From Noviherbaspirillum malthae (GTDB taxonomy: Bacteria > Pseudomonadota > Gammaproteobacteria > Burkholderiales > Burkholderiaceae_D), in NCBI RefSeq assembly GCF_015352985.1, contig NZ_JACYXF010000040.1:1-55007 (forward strand): DNA of 55,007 bases, written 5' to 3'. Position 1 is the first letter of the stretch; each line of letters starts with the position of its first letter. Below the pieces are notes generated by a model. That model ran no database searches. It was not told where the DNA came from and saw only the letters and a program-made list of their open reading frames with translations. Made by a program: the position numbers and the translations under genes. Positions 33,274 through 41,661 of this stretch are shown in pieces.

Positions 33274-33636
33274 ATGGCTACGCTAACACAGGCTATTCTT
33301 GCGAAAGGCCGTAATTCGACCTAGGTCGATTGCATCGACTGTTGATGTTCACGCAGAACTGCCCCCGGGGGTTAGATCTCAGTGAACGTCAACACACGGA
33401 TCGAGAATCGCTTCGGAACCATTTCTCTTTCGCCACCAGTTTCACCGCACATGAAGGCGTTCATAGCGAAGCAGGTGGCGCTTGTCAAAGCCAGGTAAGG
33501 CAAAATCCGTCGTTGCACCTCGAATGACCGCTATCGGCATAACTAACTGCCTGGTTTGGGTCGAACGCGGAAATTCGCAATCTGACACATCCGTCAAACC
33601 ACGGCATGACTTATACACCTATACGGTCGCAGCAGG
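33274..33636. other. Intergenic region with two palindromes
   Basis: It lies between a plus-strand and a minus-strand gene 3' end. It contains a perfect 14-base palindrome TCGACCTAGGTCGA (33316-33329) and a 10-base CCCCCGGGGG (33362-33371). A 65-codon open frame (33330-33527) has no ribosome site and is not called. No U-tracted terminator was seen. Confidence 0.4.
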
Positions 33637-34548
33637 CTAATCGCCTACGTCGAGTTCCACGTCTGCCGGTGCCCCTACAACCTTGTTGACACCCTCTCTG
33701 AGCATGTCCCGAAGAGCATGAATCACGTCCTTGTCGTCCCAGTAAAGCGTATGAGACTGCGGCGTTGCGCCGAGGATGTACTCTATTGGGCCTCGGCCAT
33801 TGGCATTTATTTTCTTATCAACCACTAATGCCTGATAGCGATCGTTTAAGGGGCCAAGTGGCCAGCCGAGCACATCGTCCTGATCGTACAGATTGATCCA
33901 ATCAAATTGGGCTGAAGGCTTCTCAATCGGAACGATGTGCATTTCCTTATGTGCCGCTACAAATATTGGGATGTTGCAACCAGTGGTCAATAGCCCAACG
34001 ACATTACGGCCGCTCAAGAACGCAATCTCGGCCTCAGTAAAGTCCTTTCCATCATCTTTTATCAATGAGCTATAGCGATGGATATCCTTCCAGATTCCAG
34101 CGGAAGGCATAACCCCGGCGTTCGATTTCTGTGCGTCATATAGATAACTAGAAAAAACCTGCCCACCTAAGGATTGAGCAATAACGACTACCGGACCCTT
34201 GGGGGGCAACATGCTATGTAAACTCAGAAGCTGACGAGCCACTTCTACTTGGGCAAGCGCATACGGCGATTCAGGATCTTCCTTGCGCGTCTCCAAGCCA
34301 GCTGCATCTGCAAATCCATAAAGCAGGAATTTCCGTAGGTCTTTATAGTTGAGTCCCTCACCTTTCATGCGCTCCCAGACAGTATCTTCATTGTCCTGAA
34401 GAATTTTCTGGTAATAGACATGCGCAGGGGCCACCGTGCCATCGAACTCGTCCATTGCGCTTTTTAGCGCCTTCAGCAAACCCTGGTAATACGTTTCGGA
34501 CGTTTCCCCCATCCCATGTATCGTTAGCAATCCGATTCGGCTTGGCAT
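33637..34548 (-). CDS. Alpha/beta-hydrolase-fold protein
   Basis: 303 residues; strong ribosome site AAGGAG before the ATG. The N-terminus GLLTIHGMG is the strand-loop of an alpha/beta hydrolase with an oxyanion-hole HG, and VVVIAQSLGG (about 123-132) is the nucleophile elbow with Ser in place (first Gly replaced by Ala). A late SHTLYW can supply the catalytic His. Probably a cytosolic esterase or lipase-like enzyme of unknown substrate. It follows the membrane cold-shock-domain gene on the same strand after 169 bases. Possibly an effector or defence component, but nothing shows that directly. Confidence 0.6.
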   Translation of the reverse strand: MPSRIGLLTIHGMGETSETYYQGLLKALKSAMDEFDGTVAPAHVYYQKILQDNEDTVWERMKGEGLNYKDLRKFLLYGFADAAGLETRKEDPESPYALAQVEVARQLLSLHSMLPPKGPVVVIAQSLGGQVFSSYLYDAQKSNAGVMPSAGIWKDIHRYSSLIKDDGKDFTEAEIAFLSGRNVVGLLTTGCNIPIFVAAHKEMHIVPIEKPSAQFDWINLYDQDDVLGWPLGPLNDRYQALVVDKKINANGRGPIEYILGATPQSHTLYWDDKDVIHALRDMLREGVNKVVGAPADVELDVGD

Positions 34549-34717
34549 GGCTATGTCTCCTTCACAAAGTGATGGCTGTTCCCATAGAAGGATTTGGCGC
34601 CTATTGTCCCCGCCCTGCTTTGATCGGCGCCATCAATCGTTGCCATTTCCACTCATGGCTATGGGATTAGCAACCGCAGGGCCAGCCGGCCAATCAGACC
34701 GAGCCGGCAACTGGTGT

Positions 34718-36616
34718 TTAGGCCACTTCCCTAACGCCGATGGCAGCTGGTCCTCGCCTGTTCGTGGTCGCCGTAAATTCGACGCGTTCCCCATTGCGGA
34801 TAGTCCGGCCAGCGCCAATCCATGAGTCGCCTGAGAAGAAACGCTCTACCCCGTCTTCCCCGCGCAGGAAGCCGAACCCTTTTGTGTCGTTATAAAACTT
34901 GACGACGCCTTCGAGCACTTCACCGTCAGCGGCAGTCAAGCGGGCCTCACCAAGCGCATTGGGCTGCAGGCGCAACTCTCTAAGCGGGGCGGTCGGCAAA
35001 CCATCCTTGATGGCCTTGTCAAACTGCTGCAGGACTTTCAGCTTGTCCGCATCCCGACGCGACATAGGCGCAACAATCGTGCTTTGGTTCGCAGCGAATG
35101 CCTTCATGCGCTCCGCTACGGAATTCGCGTAGGCATCATTGGTGGCCATACCAATGATTGACCTCGGACTATCTTTTCCGAAGGCAACGGAAACTACGTC
35201 TGTCACCCAAACGCGCAACGTTGCGTCTTCAATTCGAGTCAGGGTCGAGCGGGAGCGCACCGCGCCAACCACTTGATTGCCAATGTCCAGCTTGGATGTT
35301 TGAAAGGTCCCATTAACCTCGATCCAGACCAAACGAGATTTGAAGTACATACGGCCCCACAACGAATGGCCGATCTGGAGGCTAAGCGCAGAAGCTGTGC
35401 CAAGAGCAACGATCGACACGATCGCGCGGGTAATCTCCATGCGCGTGTAATCATCAAACTCAGGTACATAAGCTGCCGCGACAAAAGAAGCTACAGCCGC
35501 CAAGCCAAGTCCCCAGAATGCGAGCAAGACGAGAAACCGGGCATATGGAACCGAGAACGCATGGCCGATGCCTTCGATCCGGTCAGAATTGACCACCTCG
35601 GGCTGTGTCTCTTCCATGATATTGCCCGCGAATTGGCCGCGGTCGCCATCTTGTGCGACAGGCGGTTCGTTGATGTAGGCGCGATTCGGCGCATTGAATG
35701 TCCAGTTATTCTGGAAGTCGCGGCCGATCTCGCTCCAAAGCTGCGCGGGATGACAATTCATGTCAATCACAGTCTGTTTGCAGCTGACGCCGGTTTGGGG
35801 TATCTGCTCGATCAGGGAGAATGCCGATGCGAGAAATAGCGAGATGGCGACAATCGAGGTAATCAAGAGCACAGCCGGCGCCACCCACATTGGCGGAACA
35901 TTGATGACCGGCGCGAACCGAGTCACCAGCGAGGGCCCGACAACAGCGAACGCTACCATTCCGACCAGGTTGAACAACATTGACTTGGAATTAGGCGGCC
36001 CCTTTGTCTTGTTCTTCTGCATGAACGGCGACAGGATCGACAGGCCTGTCAGCGGCAAATATATCCAAGAGACCAAGCCTTCGTACTTTGTACCCTCGAA
36101 TAGGAAGTAGGACAGTGCCAACGAGAACAGGATACCCACCATGCCAAGCAGCGAATGGAAGAGGCGAACAGCGTCGTGCTGCACCATATCCGGCGCGGTC
36201 TCAAGGCCTTTGACAAGAGAATAAAGCACTCCAGACATGATGCCGTCAGGCTCTGGAAAAGAGATGGCCTGGTGGCGCATCTGCTCCTGCAACCCAACTG
36301 ATTCAAAGCCGGCGCCAGTTTCCGAGGGACGCAGTTCACGTGCGAGGCCAGCAGGAAAGCCGCGGCCAAGCACGAATCTCAGCTGTGACAGGCATGTGAT
36401 CGCCATTTTTATGGCAAACACAAACAGGATTGTGGCTGTAAGGCCTGCGGCAATGGCAATCTTGCCGTCGCCCGCCTCGATGAACTTCCGGGCCTGCAAG
36501 AGCGCGAATCCGCCGCCCCCAGCGAACGCAAGAGCCGTGAGGAAGAGAAAGAGATTTTCTACCTTATGCGGGTTTTTCACCCCAGCATGAATATCAATGG
36601 CGCTATGATCGTACAT
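34718..36616 (-). CDS. Multi-spanning membrane protein with C-terminal cold-shock domain
   Basis: 632 residues; AGGTGA before the ATG. About seven predicted membrane helices (near 22-42, 52-75, 150-175, 180-195, 213-230, 240-265, 355-380, with a further one near 390-410). A cytosolic domain follows (about 420-560), and the last 65 residues form a cold-shock domain (GVVKFYNDTKGFGFLRGEDGVERFF...GERVEFTATTNRRGPAA), with the RNP1-like KGFGFL intact. Cold-shock domains bind single-stranded RNA or DNA, so this would tether nucleic acid to the membrane. I know of no characterised protein with this architecture. Gene neighbours do not define the function. Confidence 0.72.
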   Translation of the reverse strand: MYDHSAIDIHAGVKNPHKVENLFLFLTALAFAGGGGFALLQARKFIEAGDGKIAIAAGLTATILFVFAIKMAITCLSQLRFVLGRGFPAGLARELRPSETGAGFESVGLQEQMRHQAISFPEPDGIMSGVLYSLVKGLETAPDMVQHDAVRLFHSLLGMVGILFSLALSYFLFEGTKYEGLVSWIYLPLTGLSILSPFMQKNKTKGPPNSKSMLFNLVGMVAFAVVGPSLVTRFAPVINVPPMWVAPAVLLITSIVAISLFLASAFSLIEQIPQTGVSCKQTVIDMNCHPAQLWSEIGRDFQNNWTFNAPNRAYINEPPVAQDGDRGQFAGNIMEETQPEVVNSDRIEGIGHAFSVPYARFLVLLAFWGLGLAAVASFVAAAYVPEFDDYTRMEITRAIVSIVALGTASALSLQIGHSLWGRMYFKSRLVWIEVNGTFQTSKLDIGNQVVGAVRSRSTLTRIEDATLRVWVTDVVSVAFGKDSPRSIIGMATNDAYANSVAERMKAFAANQSTIVAPMSRRDADKLKVLQQFDKAIKDGLPTAPLRELRLQPNALGEARLTAADGEVLEGVVKFYNDTKGFGFLRGEDGVERFFSGDSWIGAGRTIRNGERVEFTATTNRRGPAAIGVREVA

Positions 36617-36711
36617 ACGTCACCTAGAACAAGTTTCGATATAACAATTAAACCACGGCATCATGACAGCGCAACCTCACATCATGCGCCGCTCGCTCGC
36701 GGCTAACGTTG

Positions 36712-36745
36712 AAATAAAAAAGGCGAGTGTCATGAAACACTCGCC
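36712..36745 (-). terminator. Rho-independent terminator ending the pil/DUF4214 transcript
   Basis: Read on the minus strand: GGCGAGTGT-TTCATG-ACACTCGCC (36745-36722) followed by a U-rich tract (TTTTTTATTT). It lies 34 bases past the DUF4214 gene stop. Confidence 0.88.
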
Positions 36746-36778
36746 CTTACGAGGGAAAAAAACTACATTTTCTGTCAA

Positions 36779-38641
36779 TCAGCCTATAAAGAAGCCATTC
36801 GATACCAGTACGGGGTCAACGCCTGTCTGCAGCGCGGCGATCGCATCGTTCGCAATCCCGATCAGCTTGACGTTCGTCTGCTCGTTCGCGGAGGCGTACG
36901 ACAGCCATTTTCTGGCGTTCAGGGCGGCAGTACCGTTCGAATACAGGTCCAGTTCGCTCTGCCGATCGATTGCCGCGACGAACGCAGCCGCCGCTGCGAC
37001 TTTGCCGGCAATAACGAGCGCATCGGAGTTCTGTGCCCCATTCAAGATCGACATGGCTGCATCGCCAAGTTTGAGGGTTCCATTGTCAATCGCTTTGGCC
37101 CAGAACGTTCTGCCGTCGGCTTCGGCTTCGCGGTTGAACAGGTATTTGTAGATGGAATTCACCTTGTCCTCGGTCGTCACGCCAGCCGAGAGCGCCTTAT
37201 ATTCGTCGCTGGCGCCGAAGTTGACAGTCAACTGCTCCATCGTGCCGCCCTTGTTGAAGTGCTCGACAGCAGCGGTTAGGCCGTTGGGGTCGGCGGGACG
37301 ACCGAAGTACGCGATGTACGCTTTCAGCGCCGCACTAGCGTCGTCGTCGGTAAGTGCCGTCCACGGTACCAGGGCACGGTCAGTAGCCGTACCGCCAAAG
37401 GCGACACCAAGCGACAGGCCATGCTTGGAGAGAACGGGCTCAACGCTATTCTGGAGGGACGAGATCACCTCGTTAGCTGCTGCCATGGCTTTTGTATTGG
37501 TTGCCTGGTTGTCAGCCACCGTTGACAGCCATTTGCGAGCGTTGAGAGTAGCAGTCTCGCCCTTGTACAGATCGACTTCCGCTTGGGTATTCAGCGCCGT
37601 GATAAATGCTCTGGCGGCGGCAACCTTTGCACTGATGACCGCTGCATCCTGGCCCTGTGCGCCGTTCAAGATGCTATAGGCGATGTTGTTGATGGTAAGC
37701 GTGCCGTTATTCAGAGCGTCGCCCCAAAACTTCAGGCCGTCCGGTTCGGCGTTCCGGTTGAAGAGGTACTGATAGATGGAGTTGATACGAACTTCCGTAG
37801 AAGCGCTGCCATACAGGCTCTTGTATTCGGTGCTATTACCGAAGTTCGCCAGCAGGTCCACCATCGTTAGACCGGATGTCTTGAAGGTATTGACCCAGTA
37901 AGTCAGACCTTCCGGATCGGCCGGTCGACCAAAGTGCGCAATATACGCCTTGATCAGCGTATCGGCCTGAAGGTCAGCCATCGCCTGCCATTCGGGCAGC
38001 GTTGGATTGGTTGGCGATGTACCCAGTGCTGCACTGACCACATCGGGCATATAAGTGCCAAATGCAGTCTGGACCTCTGCTGCCGTGGCAACCTTATACT
38101 CCACTACCGTTTTGAGAAGGCTTACGAACACCTCCTTGTTCGTGATGATGGGGCTTTTCCCGTAGATATCGTCATTCATCAACGCGTAGTTCTTTGACCC
38201 AAGGTAATAGCCAGTAAGCGTTTCAATATCAACGGAACCGACCGTGTCCTTGGTGATCGTCCCATTTGGATTGATCACATGGGTGTACTGCTTCCAAGGA
38301 TTGTCCGCTGTACCGACACGAAACAGGACCGGAGTGGCCTTGTAGTTAGCATCGGCATCTGCCAGGGGATCGCCAGACGATGGTGTTCCGGTTGGGAGTT
38401 TGTCGTAATCAAAGCGCAGGAAGGTAAATGCGCCATTCGTGATGTCCAAACCGACGAAGGGACCGGTTGGAAAATACTTCATCAGGTTTAACACCGCACT
38501 TCGATCGAACTGCGAGAGAATTGTCGAACCTGCCTGAGCGACTTCCATCTTCAGCATAGACAACAGGGGAGCGTCACCTTCGCCGGCGACCTTGTACCCG
38601 TTCATGCCGTAGGTATCAACAAAATATGCAACGTTTTTCAA
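36779..38641 (-). CDS. DUF4214-repeat protein, probable secreted or surface protein
   Basis: About 620 residues from a TTG at 38641 preceded by AAGGGA; a GTG at 38656 overlapping that site is the alternative. The N-terminal 200 residues are unassigned. The rest is two large repeats, each with the DUF4214 signatures AYIAHFGRPADPEGL / AYIAYFGRPADPNGL, INSIYQYLFNRNAEPDGLKFW / VNSIYKYLFNREAEADGRTFW, SILNGAQ and LNARKWLS. No Sec signal, which fits families exported by type I systems or acting outside. It lies 100 bases after pilV on the same strand and ahead of a strong terminator, so it may be a late gene of the pil operon and a possible adhesin. Confidence 0.7.
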   Translation of the reverse strand: MKNVAYFVDTYGMNGYKVAGEGDAPLLSMLKMEVAQAGSTILSQFDRSAVLNLMKYFPTGPFVGLDITNGAFTFLRFDYDKLPTGTPSSGDPLADADANYKATPVLFRVGTADNPWKQYTHVINPNGTITKDTVGSVDIETLTGYYLGSKNYALMNDDIYGKSPIITNKEVFVSLLKTVVEYKVATAAEVQTAFGTYMPDVVSAALGTSPTNPTLPEWQAMADLQADTLIKAYIAHFGRPADPEGLTYWVNTFKTSGLTMVDLLANFGNSTEYKSLYGSASTEVRINSIYQYLFNRNAEPDGLKFWGDALNNGTLTINNIAYSILNGAQGQDAAVISAKVAAARAFITALNTQAEVDLYKGETATLNARKWLSTVADNQATNTKAMAAANEVISSLQNSVEPVLSKHGLSLGVAFGGTATDRALVPWTALTDDDASAALKAYIAYFGRPADPNGLTAAVEHFNKGGTMEQLTVNFGASDEYKALSAGVTTEDKVNSIYKYLFNREAEADGRTFWAKAIDNGTLKLGDAAMSILNGAQNSDALVIAGKVAAAAAFVAAIDRQSELDLYSNGTAALNARKWLSYASANEQTNVKLIGIANDAIAALQTGVDPVLVSNGFFIG

Positions 38642-38774
38642 GCTATATCCCTTCACTAACCGATATTCAATGGGGCGACCCTTGACCCCGCTTGTATCAC
38701 TTCCTAGCGCCCCGCCAATTACTCACACATGAAATCATAACGCCCGCAATTTCGTTCGCAACCCCGACCTAAAC

Positions 38775-40919
38775 CTACTGGCATACCACCGTGCCCATCA
38801 ACCAGCAGCCTACGCTGTTGAATGCCGGGTCTGTACACGTATTCGTGCCGGTTGGAGGGCTGCAATTCAGGTTGCCGTCGATAGTTCCACAGTAGCGGAT
38901 GTTCACCCCCCGGTAATCCGTAGCAACAGATTCGCCGTAGATATTCACCGATCCGGGGTAGTGCTTCTGGCAGACCAAGGTCAGTCGGTTCGGATCATGC
39001 GCAATGCGGTGCCCCTCGACGGTTGTCGGGTTATAGACGTAACGCTTAGGCTTCGCGCACGTGCCGTTGCTGAGACTGCGCACTCCGTTGGTACACGACG
39101 AATAGATGCTTCCTTCATAGCTATTAGCCGAGGTTAGCCATTGTCCGCTGCCGCTGGCCTGTTCAGGAGCCCATGCAGCACATGTGACAGAACTGCCCCA
39201 ATATTGCGTGCCTCCAGGGCATTTGGGCGGAGGGGGCGTGCATGAGCCGGAGTAATACGACCAAGATCCATTGTTGCATGAATACTGTCCCCAACCACTA
39301 CCCGAGGTCATCGAGACATTCACGATCTGGCCCGACGACGCGGAGGGCACATTTCCGCTGCAGCCCCCGAAGCTGACAGACGTCGCGCTGCATCCTACAG
39401 CCGGAGCGGTACAGGAAGTGTTGCTGATGCTCCATGTACCATTATTGCAGCTGACGTAAGCATCCCCGTTGTTTCCATTGGTACTAGAAATCCACTGGCC
39501 ACCGCCATGCGATGTCGTACCTACGCTGCCCGAGCACGATGCAGATCCAGACCAGGAGAACGAACGAGCAGAACAATTGACAGGCGGTGGCGTACATGAA
39601 CCCGATTGATAAGCCCAGCTACCGTTGCTGCAGCTATAAGTGGCCCATCCAGTACCGGTCGTCATTGTGACGTTCGCTGTGCTCCCCGAAGTCGTGTAGG
39701 GGAGATTGCCTGTACAACCGCTAAAACTGACGGAAGTTGCCGCGCAGGGATTCGGAGGGGGCACCGAAGCCGAAGGAGTCTGCCAAGTGCCATTGATGCA
39801 GGAGGCCAGCGAACCGGCCGCCGTTGCCGCCTGATAGCCCGAGAAACCGGCACACGATGCACCATTAGCGACGATTGTCGTCAATTGCATACGGCCGGTC
39901 ACCACATCTCCTGTGGTTGAGATGTTTCCGGTGTTCGTAATGCCTTTCGTCGTCGTCGCACCCGCGACGTCAAGCGTACCGCTAAGCGTCGTATTCCCTG
40001 AGTTCGTAATGTTACCGGCGATATTTGCCAAGCCGCGGGTAGTGGTTTGACCAGTCACGCCCAATGTGCCGCCAACCGTCGCGTTGCTGGATGCAGTTAG
40101 TGTGCCGGTGGTGGTAAGGGTTCCAGAGTTGGTCAGATTGCCGTTATTGACGATGCCGGTAGTCGTCGCGACCCCGCCGATCGTTGCTGTTGACGCGGTT
40201 GCCATCGTGCTCGTACCAAGATTGCCAATCCCCGTGACGTTGACGTTACCCATGTTCCAGTTCGCGGTCGGCGGCGTCGTCCCGTCCCTTCGGGTGAGCT
40301 GCGATAATCCGGAAGACCCATACCCGGATCGCATACACAGGATGCCAGCTTGTGGAGTGCTCGATACCGTAATGGGATTTGTTGCAGTCCAGGCTCCCTC
40401 GGAGCCGTTGATCGTTCCGGGCGCGGTATCGGTGCTAAAGCCGGCGTTACCGCCTGCGCGGTTGACTGCGGTTCCCAATGATGGACGATCAACTCTGCCG
40501 TTGCTAATGATTGGAGTGGTGAGGCACGTCAGTGCACGCAGGTCCGTTCCTGCAGGCGGGCCAGGAACGGCAACTGTTTGGATTTGCACGTTGTAGCCAC
40601 CACCGTAGAGGTTGTTTGCAGATACATTGGACAAGAACCCCCCTGCCGTCAACTGCGCCACTGTCGGCGCCAGGGGAGCGGGGAAGCCGGTGATCGCCGT
40701 GCCACCGATGAGCTTGTCGAAATACTGGGTCTGATAGTTTCCGACGGCATTGCTGATCGCAACCAGATCATCTGCCTGAGTCGATGCCATGTCATCGACC
40801 ATCGCGCGTGCGTCCGCCCACAGCTTGATTGACGCAATGCCAATCATCACCGCGAGCGCAATGCTCAGCTCGATGAGGGTGAATCCGAACTGCCGGCTAA
40901 AATGCGATCTCGATTTCAT
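38775..40919 (-). CDS. pilV: PilV-like minor type IV prepilin with cysteine-rich modular tip
   Basis: About 714 residues from the ATG at 40919. Prepilin leader MKSRSHFSRQFG cleaved before FTLIELSIAL (Glu at +5). Then a pilin-like region to about 190, a stalk of Gly/Thr/Asn repeats (NNGNLTNSGTLTTTGTLT and similar, about 235-345), and a C-terminal half of alternating Cys-rich modules in an A-B-A-B order (A: CSATSVSFSGC...NGSWAYQSGSCTPPP; B: CSARSFSW...NNGTWSISNTSC). Position after pilS and pilin start identify it as PilV, the tip adhesin that selects recipients in IncI thin pili. No shufflon repeats or rci recombinase are present in the window. Confidence 0.75.
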   Translation of the reverse strand: MKSRSHFSRQFGFTLIELSIALAVMIGIASIKLWADARAMVDDMASTQADDLVAISNAVGNYQTQYFDKLIGGTAITGFPAPLAPTVAQLTAGGFLSNVSANNLYGGGYNVQIQTVAVPGPPAGTDLRALTCLTTPIISNGRVDRPSLGTAVNRAGGNAGFSTDTAPGTINGSEGAWTATNPITVSSTPQAGILCMRSGYGSSGLSQLTRRDGTTPPTANWNMGNVNVTGIGNLGTSTMATASTATIGGVATTTGIVNNGNLTNSGTLTTTGTLTASSNATVGGTLGVTGQTTTRGLANIAGNITNSGNTTLSGTLDVAGATTTKGITNTGNISTTGDVVTGRMQLTTIVANGASCAGFSGYQAATAAGSLASCINGTWQTPSASVPPPNPCAATSVSFSGCTGNLPYTTSGSTANVTMTTGTGWATYSCSNGSWAYQSGSCTPPPVNCSARSFSWSGSASCSGSVGTTSHGGGQWISSTNGNNGDAYVSCNNGTWSISNTSCTAPAVGCSATSVSFGGCSGNVPSASSGQIVNVSMTSGSGWGQYSCNNGSWSYYSGSCTPPPPKCPGGTQYWGSSVTCAAWAPEQASGSGQWLTSANSYEGSIYSSCTNGVRSLSNGTCAKPKRYVYNPTTVEGHRIAHDPNRLTLVCQKHYPGSVNIYGESVATDYRGVNIRYCGTIDGNLNCSPPTGTNTCTDPAFNSVGCWLMGTVVCQ

Positions 40920-40959
40920 GGGTCTACGGGCGGTTATCAACTTCGGCTATTGTGGGCAT

Positions 40960-40987
40960 AAAAAAAGGGATTCGAATGCCGAATCCC
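40960..40987 (-). terminator. Intrinsic terminator/attenuator between pilS and pilV
   Basis: On the minus strand: GGGATTCG-GCATT-CGAATCCC (40987-40967) followed by seven T residues. It lies 30 bases past the pilS stop and about 40 before the pilV start, so partial termination would set the ratio of major to minor pilin. Confidence 0.88.
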
Positions 40988-41016
40988 TTCTCATAAATGA
41001 CGCGATTTGCTTGGCT

Positions 41017-41598
41017 TTAGCTCTTGCCAATATCGAAGGTAATTGCTGACGCGCCATCACATGCGGTTGCCAACGTAGCGTCGACCACAGCACCTCCGTC
41101 TGCCTTGACGAGCGATCCGCCGCCGGCGGTCGCGGAGTTCGCGGCGTCGACGTAGATGCGGCGAACCATCTTCGATACCCCTTTTACCGTGTCAATACAT
41201 TCCTGCTTTGGAACGCCCTGAGAGACCAAGCGGTAGATGTCATCAGTGCTTGTAATTGTGCCGGCTGCGCCTGTCACCGCCCCGCCCCATTGGTTCTGAA
41301 CGGTGGCCGCGCCAGTTGCAGGAATTGTTGCCCGGCCTTCGGCAAAGACATTGGATCTTGCCAAGGTATCAATGGTAAGGCCGTTATAGTTTGCGCGGTC
41401 TTTCGCCGTTTTCTTGACATTCATGATGACTGTCGGAAGTTCCGATAATTCACCGACCGAGTTCATGCTTGAAAACAGTGAGGGGGCCGCGGAAATACCG
41501 AATCCGATCAACCCAAAGACGACGGCAATCACTACCGTCAATTCGAGGAGGCTAAAACCTTTTTGCTTCTTCTTTCCGATCTGTGCCCTATCCTTCAT
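41017..41598 (-). CDS. pilS: PilS-like major type IVb prepilin
   Basis: 193 residues. Class III leader MKDRAQIGKKKQKG cut before FSLLELTVVI, with Glu at +5 and a long hydrophobic helix. Two cysteines in the C-terminal part (around residue 136 and residue 181) fit the usual pilin disulfide. Located after the PilR-like gene and before PilV as in R64-type pil operons. Polymerises to form the thin pilus used in liquid mating. No prepilin peptidase gene is present here, so processing needs an enzyme encoded elsewhere. Confidence 0.85.
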   Translation of the reverse strand: MKDRAQIGKKKQKGFSLLELTVVIAVVFGLIGFGISAAPSLFSSMNSVGELSELPTVIMNVKKTAKDRANYNGLTIDTLARSNVFAEGRATIPATGAATVQNQWGGAVTGAAGTITSTDDIYRLVSQGVPKQECIDTVKGVSKMVRRIYVDAANSATAGGGSLVKADGGAVVDATLATACDGASAITFDIGKS

Positions 41599-41661
41599 GC
41601 TTTTTCTCCAGTAAAGATTGCTGTTTGTTTTTCCGAACTGACCTACCCCGCCGCCGCGACG

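Noticed and set aside
38775..40919. Shufflon in pilV
   Set aside because: No short inverted repeat set resembling R64 sfx sites and no rci-like tyrosine recombinase in the window; the repeats are direct protein modules.
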